Assembly: GCA_030150085.1 (NCBI GenBank)
Contig: JASLGJ010000075.1
Location: 1 to 6,806, forward strand
DNA: 6,806 nucleotides
Origin: Candidatus Elarobacter sp.
GTDB taxonomy: Bacteria; Vulcanimicrobiota; Vulcanimicrobiia; Vulcanimicrobiales; Vulcanimicrobiaceae
Direction of reading: 5' to 3'
How positions within the stretch are numbered: the first letter of the stretch is position 1; every line of letters begins with the position of its first letter. The position numbers were made by a program, and so were the translations under genes. This document shows, piece by piece, positions 1 through 5,423 of this stretch. The notes under the pieces were generated by a model. It worked only from the letters and a program-made list of their open reading frames with translations, searched no databases and was not told the origin of the DNA.

Positions 1-152
1 GCGCCGGCCTCGGCGAGCGCGCCGAGCCAGCGGGCGCGGCGCTCGTCGTCGTGCGGGTCGAGCAGCGCGAGGCGGTCGAGCGGCACGTCGTACAGCGCCG
101 CCGCCGCCGCGACCCAGGCGACGGCCGGCGCCGCGCGCTCCGACCCCGTCAC
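1..152 (-). CDS. Unrecognised protein, N-terminal 50 codons only (runs off left edge)
   Basis: I do not recognise this gene. Read leftward from a GTG at 152, the frame stays open for 50 codons to the window edge. The peptide begins V-T-G-S-E-R, has an alanine-rich stretch (WVAAAAALYDVP, about residues 13-24), then a charged amphipathic segment containing LDPHDDERRARW (about residues 31-42). It has no signal peptide, cysteine motif or catalytic motif. The evidence that it is real is positional: its GTG overlaps the TGA of the upstream oxygenase gene (149-151) in the GTGA arrangement used at four other junctions here, and its composition resembles a soluble helical protein rather than the Arg-rich peptides of shadow frames. 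It would be the fourth gene of the leftward operon. It has no Shine-Dalgarno of its own, so translation is probably coupled. It could equally be an enzyme N-terminus or a small protein; too little is visible to choose. Confidence 0.6.
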   Translation of the reverse strand, partial: MTGSERAAPAVAWVAAAAALYDVPLDRLALLDPHDDERRARWLGALAEAG

Positions 153-835
153 GCCGGCGTCTCGAAGTGGACCAGGATCGAGCGGCGCTCCGGCGCGCCG
201 CGCACGACGGGCTCCACGCAGTGCCAGCTCGCCGCCGAGCGCACCAGCGCGATGCCGCTGTTGGCGAGCGGCACGACCCGCCGCGCGACGTCGTCCGCCC
301 GGGGCGAGCGCAGCAGCCGCAGCGCCCCGCCCCACGCCGCCTGCCATCCCGGCGTCAGGTAGATGACGTGCGTGACGCGCTTGCGCGGGCGGTCGGTGTG
401 CGGATCCATCCAGCAGTCGTCACCGTAGCTGCACAGCCGGATCGCGGCCTCGCAGCCGGCCAGATCCGTACCCGTCAGCGCGCCGAGCGCCGCGCGGTAC
501 GCGGGCCCGGACAGCGCGGCGCGCACCTCGTGCCACACCGGCGCCAGCGCCGGCCTGCCGCCGTCCCCTTGCGGGAGGCTGGAGCGCGGGCCGCCGCCCC
601 CGGCGCCGAGGCTGCGGGAGCGCATGCGGTAGCGCTTCTCCGCGCCCGCGCCGGCCGCGTCGTAGAGCGCGAGCCCGTCCGACGGGAAGCTCGCGTCGAG
701 CGCGCGCGCGACGTCGGCGGGGAAGAACTCGGGCGTCTCGACCCAGCGGAAGGGATCGTCGTGGACGGTGCAGCGCTCGCCCATCCGGTCGTTGAGGACG
801 CGCGGCCAGAGCGGCGCCGCTCGCGCCGCGCTCAC
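149..835 (-). CDS. 2-oxoglutarate/Fe(II)-dependent oxygenase, prolyl-4-hydroxylase-like fold (OG1)
   Basis: Predicted cytosolic non-haem iron oxygenase that would couple 2-oxoglutarate decarboxylation to hydroxylation or another oxidation of an unknown substrate. In the 228-residue product the facial triad is seen as H146-x-D148 (motif DPHTD) and H205 (motif SWHCVEP). R217 (ERRSILVHF) is in place to bind the 2-oxoglutarate carboxylate. The core RVTHVIYL and WGGALRLL (about 153-175) is shared with the two paralogues in this window. I chose the GTG at 835 because it overlaps the upstream stop as GTGA and gives an N-terminus as long as the paralogues before their shared (D)PFRW/DPYRHF motif. An ATG at 784 (211 residues) is the alternative; neither start has a clear ribosome binding site. 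Compared with the paralogues it carries a Gly/Ser/Arg-rich insertion at about 62-95, and it is the most divergent of the three. Substrate is unknown. Confidence 0.88.
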   Translation of the reverse strand: MSAARAAPLWPRVLNDRMGERCTVHDDPFRWVETPEFFPADVARALDASFPSDGLALYDAAGAGAEKRYRMRSRSLGAGGGGPRSSLPQGDGGRPALAPVWHEVRAALSGPAYRAALGALTGTDLAGCEAAIRLCSYGDDCWMDPHTDRPRKRVTHVIYLTPGWQAAWGGALRLLRSPRADDVARRVVPLANSGIALVRSAASWHCVEPVVRGAPERRSILVHFETPA

Positions 836-1407
836 GCCGGCGCTCGCCCCGCGCGCAGCTCGGTCGCGAGCGCGCGCGCCTGCCGCCGCGAGGCGACGAC
901 GGTGACCGCCACGTCCGGGCGCCGCAGCCGCAGGTCGTGCAGCATCCGGCGGATGCGCGGCCGAACCCGGCGCCGGAAGGTGGCGACGAAGCGCAGCAGG
1001 TCCAGGAAGCGGTGCGACACTTGCGGCGCCCGCCCCGGCCGCAGCATGTGGTCGGGCAGATCGGCCGGCGGGCGCACCTTCCAGCCGATCAGGCGGCGGA
1101 CCACGCCGAGCAGACAGCTCGCGGTGCTCAGGTCCATGAACACCAGCCAGTCGCACCGCTCCAAGCGCTCCGCCAGGGTGCGCTCGTGGTTTCCGTCGAT
1201 CACCCAGGCGGGCTCGGCCGCGAAGCGCCGCACGGTCGCCAGCCAGGCCTCGTCCCCGGCCGGCACCCAGCCGCGCTGCCAGAAGTGACGGTCCAGCTCC
1301 ACGTGGGGAAGGTCGAGCGCCTGGGCCATGTGCCGGGCCAGCCAGGTCTTCCCGCTTCCGGGCGAGCCGATCACGGCGATCCGGCGGTACGCGCGCGCGG
1401 GCCTCAC
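832..1407 (-). CDS. P-loop NTPase/kinase, FlaR (topology-modulation)/adenylate-kinase-like family
   Basis: A 191-residue single-domain P-loop protein. Walker A is GSPGSGKT at residues 14-21 in a beta-strand/loop/helix context. It is followed by the family signatures LPHVELDRHFWQRGW (33-47), AWVIDGN (67-73) and a hydrophobic strand ending in Asp (DWLVFMD, 86-92), then a basic helical region (FLDLLRFVATFRRRVRPR, 134-151). This order matches the small proteins annotated as DNA topology modulation protein FlaR or adenylate kinase-like. Members resemble small-molecule kinases, and the historical topology name says little about function. The start is a GTG overlapping the preceding oxygenase stop as GTGA, and its own TGA overlaps the next GTG. 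The gene is thus locked between two oxygenase genes, so I infer that it phosphorylates a pathway intermediate or product, possibly for activation or self-protection. That role is inference only; the phosphate acceptor cannot be read from the sequence. Confidence 0.83.
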   Translation of the reverse strand: MRPARAYRRIAVIGSPGSGKTWLARHMAQALDLPHVELDRHFWQRGWVPAGDEAWLATVRRFAAEPAWVIDGNHERTLAERLERCDWLVFMDLSTASCLLGVVRRLIGWKVRPPADLPDHMLRPGRAPQVSHRFLDLLRFVATFRRRVRPRIRRMLHDLRLRRPDVAVTVVASRRQARALATELRAGRAPA

Positions 1408-2054
1408 GTCACCCGCGCTTCGCGGTGGCGGAACCCCGGCGCGTAGAAGACGACTTGCACGCTCTGGCGCGGCGCGGCGTCCGGCCCGGTCACCGCCGCG
1501 ACGCTGTGCCACGAGCGCTCGTCCCTGACGATGACGACCGAGCTCCCCGCCCGCGGCAGGACCTCGGCGCGCGCGCCGCCCGCGCCGCCGTCCAGGATGC
1601 GCAGCGCTCCGCCCCAGTCGGGCCGCCACTCGCGGTTGAAGTAGATGACGTGCGACACGAGCTTGTGGGGCTCGTCGCGGTGCGGGGCGAGAAAGCCGTC
1701 CGCCGGATAGCGCCAGAACGCCGCGCCGAGCTCCGCCGCGCTCAGGTCCACCTCGCTCAGCGCGGCGACGGCCCGGCGGTACGCGGGAGCGCGCAGCTCG
1801 TCGGCAACCCTCGTCCAGATGCGGTCGAGGTCGTCGAGCGCGACGAACGACTCGTCCAGCGCGATCAGCGGCCGGTGCTCCAAGCGATACGGTTTGTCCC
1901 CGTCGAGCCGGACGTGCGGCGTGAAGCCGCGCGCGGGAAAGACGTCGGCCAGCGTACCGGCATCGGCGACGGCGCCCCGGATATCGGCCCAGCGAAAGGG
2001 CACGTCGCTCAGCGGCGCCCAGCGAATCGCGGCAACATCGATGATCGGGGTCAC
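1404..2054 (-). CDS. 2-oxoglutarate/Fe(II)-dependent oxygenase, prolyl-4-hydroxylase-like fold (OG2)
   Basis: Second oxygenase of the set and first gene of the leftward operon, 216 residues from the chosen start. The iron ligands are H125-x-D127 (APHRDEPHK) and H183 (RSWHSV). R196 (PRQSVQVVF) is the expected 2-oxoglutarate anchor. The core LVSHVIYF and WGGALRILDG (about 132-155) is shared with OG1 and OG3. The GTG at 2054 is preferred: a GGGAGGA element lies 11 nt upstream (2066-2072), and the resulting N-terminus matches OG3 in length before PFRW. In-frame alternatives are an ATG at 2123 and a TTG at 2159. The TTG has a strong AGGAGG only 3-4 nt away, and using it would add 35 Arg/Gly-rich residues not seen in the paralogues. 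The TGA at 1404-1406 overlaps the P-loop gene start. Substrate is unknown; a small-molecule or amino-acid-like substrate is inferred from the neighbours. Confidence 0.9.
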   Translation of the reverse strand: MTPIIDVAAIRWAPLSDVPFRWADIRGAVADAGTLADVFPARGFTPHVRLDGDKPYRLEHRPLIALDESFVALDDLDRIWTRVADELRAPAYRRAVAALSEVDLSAAELGAAFWRYPADGFLAPHRDEPHKLVSHVIYFNREWRPDWGGALRILDGGAGGARAEVLPRAGSSVVIVRDERSWHSVAAVTGPDAAPRQSVQVVFYAPGFRHREARVT

Positions 2055-2066
2055 GCTGCGCGCTGT

Positions 2067-2080
2067 CCTCCCGCGGGCGC
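2067..2080. repeat. 14-bp direct repeat, copy 1 (CCTCCCGCGGGCGC)
   Basis: It differs by one base from the copy at 2167-2180. On the minus strand it overlaps the GGGAGGA ribosome binding site preceding the GTG start of OG2. A regulatory meaning is possible but unproven. Confidence 0.4.
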
Positions 2081-2166
2081 CGTCGCCCGGCTCGACCGCG
2101 CGATCCGTCGCGCCGAGCCGCATCCACTCTGCGGCCGGGGTCTTTTGCTGCGGACCCAAGCGACCT

Positions 2167-2180
2167 CCTCCCGCGCGCGC
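2167..2180. repeat. 14-bp direct repeat, copy 2 (CCTCCCGCGCGCGC)
   Basis: One mismatch to copy 1, 100 bp away. On the minus strand it overlaps GGGAGGAGG just upstream of a possible TTG start at 2159 for OG2. It may be a second translation-initiation signal or a chance match in GC-rich DNA. Confidence 0.35.
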
Positions 2181-2221
2181 GGCGGCAGGTCCGGCAGGGC
2201 TGACGGCACGAAGGCGCAGCC

Positions 2222-2227
2222 GAGGAG
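2222..2227 (+). promoter_or_regulatory. Ribosome binding site GAGGAG for OG3
   Basis: GAGGAG lies 6 nt before the ATG at 2234. It is the clearest Shine-Dalgarno on the plus strand and fits the first gene of the rightward operon, whose downstream genes mostly rely on overlapping stop/start codons. It supports the ATG at 2234 over the in-frame ATG at 2243. Confidence 0.7.
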
Positions 2228-2233
2228 AGGCTG

Positions 2234-2896
2234 ATGGGGGACATGCTCGACTGCACGGCGATCGCGACCGCCGCTGCGCGCACCGATCCGTACCGGCACT
2301 TTGCCTATTCCGGCGCTTTCACGAGCGATCGGACCGCCGCGGAGCTCCTCGCGACCTTCCCCGACGAAGGCTACGAATGGCAGATCGAGTACAAGATCGA
2401 TCAGGCCTTGCGCGTCGACGAGCGCAAGGCCGCGCGGCACAAGAAGCGCATGCGCGTCGCGGTCGACATCGAGCACACCGAGCTGATCGATCCCGGCTCG
2501 CTCAGCGCCGCGTGGCGCGCGGTGATGGCCGAGGTCCTGTCGCCGGCGTACCGCGAGGCGGTGAGTACCGCTACGCAGGTCGACGTACGGCGCATGGGCA
2601 TGCTCGCGCACTTCTGGCGCTTCGCGCCGGGCTCGTACTTCCGTCCCCACGTCGACCTCCCGCACAAGGCCGTGACGCACCTCTTCTACTTCGGCGCCGG
2701 CTGGCGCTCCGAGTGGGGCGGCTGCCTGCGGCTGCTCGACGGCCCGGACATGGCGGCGGCCGCGGTGGAGTACGCGCCGGTCCTCAACACGGCGGTGATC
2801 CAGGTCCGCAGCGACGACGCCTGGCACGCGGTGTCGACCCTGGCGCCCGACTGCCCGCACGAGCGGCTCGTCTTTCAGGTCTGGTTCCATCGGTGA
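2234..2896 (+). CDS. 2-oxoglutarate/Fe(II)-dependent oxygenase, prolyl-4-hydroxylase-like fold (OG3)
   Basis: Third paralogous oxygenase and first gene of the rightward operon, 220 residues. The facial triad is H139-x-D141 (RPHVDLPHK) and H198 (AWHAV); R211 (ERLVFQVWF) would bind 2-oxoglutarate. The core AVTHLFYF and WGGCLRLLDG (about 146-170) aligns directly with OG2 (LVSHVIYF, WGGALRILDG), and the LPHK/EPHK motif after the HxD is shared by these two. OG3 and OG2 therefore look closer to each other than to OG1. Instead of the OG1 insertion it has a Lys/Arg-rich stretch (ERKAARHKKRMR, 63-74). The start is supported by GAGGAG 6 nt upstream. The TGA overlaps the GTG of the UbiD-like gene (GTGA). 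The head-to-head pair OG2/OG3 suggests duplication followed by divergence to act on different positions or intermediates; the substrate is unknown. Confidence 0.91.
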   Translation: MGDMLDCTAIATAAARTDPYRHFAYSGAFTSDRTAAELLATFPDEGYEWQIEYKIDQALRVDERKAARHKKRMRVAVDIEHTELIDPGSLSAAWRAVMAEVLSPAYREAVSTATQVDVRRMGMLAHFWRFAPGSYFRPHVDLPHKAVTHLFYFGAGWRSEWGGCLRLLDGPDMAAAAVEYAPVLNTAVIQVRSDDAWHAVSTLAPDCPHERLVFQVWFHR

Positions 2897-4089
2897 ACCT
2901 GCCGGATGCGTATCGCGCGGTCGAGGTGGAGTGCCACCGCGACCCGATCCGCGCCGACCTCGAGCTCACCCGCTGGATGGCGGCCGAAGAGCAGCGGCGC
3001 GGCCGCCGTCCGGTCGTCCTCTTTCCGAACGTCGAAGAGTACCCCGGCGCGAGCATCCTGGCCAACCCGTACCCGCGTGACGTCCTGCTGGCGGGGCTCG
3101 GCCTGAGCGGCCCGGACTGGCAGGCGACGGTGGCCCGGCGCCTGGCGCTGCCGGGGCCGCCGGTCGAGCACCGCCCGGACGAACCGGGTGAACCGGTCGG
3201 CGCTCTGCTCGACGCGGTGCCGGCGGTGCGCCACCGCCCCGGCGACGCGGGCTACTATCTCACCGCGGCCGTCACGGCGACCAGCCCGGTCGACACGGAC
3301 GAGGTGAACCTGGGCGTCTACCGGGTCCAGATCGTCGACGCCCAGACCGCGCTGATCTTCTTCGACCCGCGCACCGACGCGTGGCGCAACCTGCGCGGCC
3401 ACCACGCGCGCGGGCGGGCGATGCCGGTGGTGCTGTTCATGGGCGGCGGACCGCGCTACATGGCCGCCGCCGCGTCGAGCCTGCCGTCGGGCGGGAACGA
3501 TTGGCAGGTGGTCGCGCAGCTCTCGGGCAGCGCGGTCGTGCTCGCCGGCGCGCTGGCGGCGCCGGTCGACGCCTCGTACGTGATCCGCGGCGAGGTTCTG
3601 CCCCGAACCGCCGACGAGGGGCCGTTCGCCGAGTTCAAGGGCTTCTACGTCGACGCGCGCCCCGCGCCCGTGCTGCGGGTTCGCGAGGTGCTCCGGCGCC
3701 CCGGGCAGGCCGCCCCGACGATCGCGACGGGCCGTGAGAGCGGGCTGTCGCTCACCGCGTTTCAGAACGAGTACCTGACCTACGCGGCGCTGACCGCCGA
3801 GGGCTTCGCGGTCCGCCGCGTGCGCTGCCCGCTCGACGCGTTCGGCGAGTTCCTGACCCTGGTCGAAATGGACGAACCTTCCGAACGCGCGGTCGAGGCG
3901 GTGATGGCGCGCGACGCGCGCACCAAGGTCGTCGTCTGCGCCCCGGACGTGCGCGACCCGTGGCGCACGCTGTCGACCGACGCGTTCGCGGTCGTTCGCA
4001 AGCCGTACTATCGCAAGGGCGCCGTGGCGGGCGAGCGGCTCGGCATCGTCGTCACCGAGCCGGCGCAAGGAAGGCGGGTGGAATACTGA
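2893..4089 (+). CDS. UbiD-family (de)carboxylase-like protein with an apparently altered metal site
   Basis: A 398-residue UbiD-family protein, shorter than E. coli UbiD (about 500). The family uses prenylated FMN for reversible decarboxylation of unsaturated or aromatic acids. Recognisable parts are the N-terminal PVVLFPNVEEYPGASILANPY (40-60), the core EVNLGVYRVQ (137-146), PVVLFMGGGPRYMAAAASSLP (178-198) and DEGPFAEFKGFY (241-252). From recalled family alignments, N139 and R144 match the conserved Asn/Arg, and E242 and E247 match the catalytic Glu pair (Fdc1 N168, R173, E277, E282). The metal ligands equivalent to Fdc1 H191 and E233 seem absent: the His position reads FFDPRTDA (157-164), and the Glu position is S228 in DASYVIRG. 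The C-terminus is short and lacks the usual ATR-type segment. The GTG start overlaps the OG3 stop. No UbiX-like prenyltransferase is in the window. It may be a decarboxylase with a changed cofactor mode or a repurposed scaffold. Confidence 0.85.
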   Translation: MNLPDAYRAVEVECHRDPIRADLELTRWMAAEEQRRGRRPVVLFPNVEEYPGASILANPYPRDVLLAGLGLSGPDWQATVARRLALPGPPVEHRPDEPGEPVGALLDAVPAVRHRPGDAGYYLTAAVTATSPVDTDEVNLGVYRVQIVDAQTALIFFDPRTDAWRNLRGHHARGRAMPVVLFMGGGPRYMAAAASSLPSGGNDWQVVAQLSGSAVVLAGALAAPVDASYVIRGEVLPRTADEGPFAEFKGFYVDARPAPVLRVREVLRRPGQAAPTIATGRESGLSLTAFQNEYLTYAALTAEGFAVRRVRCPLDAFGEFLTLVEMDEPSERAVEAVMARDARTKVVVCAPDVRDPWRTLSTDAFAVVRKPYYRKGAVAGERLGIVVTEPAQGRRVEY

Positions 4090-5423
4090 TGGGTGCGCTC
4101 CGGATCCTGGTCGTGTGGCCGCCGCACGTGCCGAGCTACTTCAACGCGGGGCACCGCATCGTCACGTTCCAGGTGGCCGGGCACCTGCGCCGCCGGGCCG
4201 ACGTCGCGCACGTCGTCGCGCTCGACGCGGGCGCGCTGAACACGAGCTGGAAAGAGCTGGCGGACACGATCTTCGAGGGCTGGGATGTCGTCGCGATCGC
4301 CAACGACCACGACGCGATCGACGGGCTCGCGCGCACGATCGGCTACGTCCGCGAGCTGTCGCCGCGCAGCGCGATCGTCACCTTCGGCCGGCTGAGCCAC
4401 GAGTCGGGAGGCTTCTTTCGCCAGTTCGACCTCGACGGGATCGTCGAGGACGGCGACAACGAGGCCGGGGTCGGCGCGTTCGTCGACTGGGTGCGCGGCG
4501 CGGCGGCCCTGCCGCTCCCCGGCGTCGCGGTCCGCACGGCGGGCGCCTGGCTCGCTGCGGGCGGCCCGGGAGGGCGGCTCGAGCCCGACCAGTGGAGCCT
4601 GCCCGATATCGGCGAGATCCCCTACGCCGCGTACGACGCGCTGTACCGGCGCGACCGCAACGCCTTCTGCGGCATCCCGCTGCGGCGCGAGCTGATCGTC
4701 CCGATGGCGCGCGGCTGTCCCGTGCAGTGCGCCTTCTGCGACGTGCCCCAGCGCGAGGGCATCCGGGAGCGCCGCCTCGCGGTCGAGACCGTCGTCGACT
4801 ACATCGTCTCGTCGTTCGCGGCGCTGGACTTCGAGTACGCCTCGATGTACGCGCCGACGTTCACGCTCGACCCGCGCTGGGTGCTCGCCTTCTGCGAGCG
4901 CCTGCGGGCGACCGGGCGCGACTACCCCTGGAAGTGCACCACGACGGCGCGCCATCTCAGCCGGCCGCTGATCGCCGCGATGGGCGCGGCCGGCTGCCGC
5001 CGCATCTCGATCGGGCTGGAAACCCTCGACGCCGGCGGGCAGCGCGCCCTGCCGCGCGCGAAGCGCACCAACGAGCAGTCGGTCGACGACCTCGCGGCGT
5101 GGTGCCGCGCCGCCGGGATCGAGCTCAACTGCTTCGTCATCGTCGGGCTGCCCGGTTCGTCGCCGGAAGGCGACGAGTACACCATCGCGTACGTCCGGCG
5201 CCTGGGCGCGCGCGTGCGGCCGATGATGTACACTCCCTTCGACCAGATCACCGGCGCGACGAGCCCGGCGGAAGCGGCGCGGTACAACCGGCAGCTCGGG
5301 GACCCGTCCGCGCCGCCCGAGACCAACCGCCGGCGCTATGCCATGCTGTTCGGCGCGGACGCCGTGCCGACGCGGGTCGGCGACGGCATTCCCGCGCGCG
5401 GGCCGGTCGCGGTCGACGCATGA
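4089..5423 (+). CDS. Radical SAM enzyme with cobalamin-binding-like N-terminal domain
   Basis: A 444-residue protein with two parts. Residues 1-130 start ILVVWPPHVPSYFNAGH and show the alternating strand/helix pattern of the B12-binding domain found in front of many radical SAM enzymes. This is the class that includes cobalamin-dependent methylases and BchE-type enzymes. The radical SAM core follows, with C210-x3-C214-x2-C217 (GCPVQCAFC) for the 4Fe-4S cluster, then ISIGLET (306-312) and FVIVGLPGSSPEG (349-361), which fit SAM-binding strands. It has no SPASM-type extra cluster motif, although scattered cysteines occur (C194, C269, C283, C303, C339, C348). The expected chemistry is methylation at an unactivated carbon or a ring rearrangement; which of these cannot be told. 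The ATG overlaps the previous stop by one base (TGATG), with AAGGAAGG and GGGTGGA upstream (4067-4082). The TGA overlaps the aminotransferase ATG. Oxygen-sensitive chemistry next to several oxygenases is notable. Confidence 0.91.
   Translation: MGALRILVVWPPHVPSYFNAGHRIVTFQVAGHLRRRADVAHVVALDAGALNTSWKELADTIFEGWDVVAIANDHDAIDGLARTIGYVRELSPRSAIVTFGRLSHESGGFFRQFDLDGIVEDGDNEAGVGAFVDWVRGAAALPLPGVAVRTAGAWLAAGGPGGRLEPDQWSLPDIGEIPYAAYDALYRRDRNAFCGIPLRRELIVPMARGCPVQCAFCDVPQREGIRERRLAVETVVDYIVSSFAALDFEYASMYAPTFTLDPRWVLAFCERLRATGRDYPWKCTTTARHLSRPLIAAMGAAGCRRISIGLETLDAGGQRALPRAKRTNEQSVDDLAAWCRAAGIELNCFVIVGLPGSSPEGDEYTIAYVRRLGARVRPMMYTPFDQITGATSPAEAARYNRQLGDPSAPPETNRRRYAMLFGADAVPTRVGDGIPARGPVAVDA

Larger units (their letters stand above)
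2055..2233. promoter_or_regulatory. Divergent intergenic region between the two operons
   Basis: This is the only substantial non-coding stretch in the window and must carry the promoters of both the leftward (OG2) and rightward (OG3) operons. I cannot identify a convincing -35/-10 pair on either strand. It contains a near-repeated 14-mer, CCTCCCGCG(G/C)GCGC, at 2067-2080 and 2167-2180, exactly 100 bp apart. The leftward Shine-Dalgarno candidates fall inside this motif, so the repeat may simply reflect two ribosome-binding-like sites. A short inverted repeat GGGTC/GACCC (2138-2142 and 2153-2157, 10-nt loop) is also present but too weak to call an operator. A shared divergent promoter would allow co-regulation of both operons; no regulator gene is visible in the window. 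Confidence 0.6.

Noticed and set aside
70..120. GCC/GCG-type triplet run encoding consecutive alanines
   Set aside because: Explained by an alanine-rich helix in the partial gene; too short and ordinary to call a repeat element.
782..784. ATG as start of OG1
   Set aside because: Possible, but it has no ribosome binding site and leaves a gap where every other junction overlaps. GTG 835 gives the GTGA overlap and a paralogue-like N-terminus.
167..1288. Long plus-strand open frame opposite OG1 and the P-loop gene
   Set aside because: Arg/Ala-rich with no family motif, and antisense to two genes with complete active-site or Walker motifs. This is a typical shadow frame in GC-rich DNA.
2138..2157. 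GGGTC-N10-GACCC inverted repeat as a terminator or operator
   Set aside because: The stem is only 5 bp with no T-run, and such matches are common by chance in GC-rich DNA.
2875..4068. Minus-strand open frame of about 400 codons opposite the UbiD-like gene
   Set aside because: Composition is Arg/His/Val-rich with no recognisable domain, while the plus strand encodes clear UbiD motifs.
4008..4955. Minus-strand open frame opposite the radical SAM gene
   Set aside because: Low-complexity Arg/Ala/Asp sequence antisense to the CxxxCxxC enzyme; no independent coding evidence.
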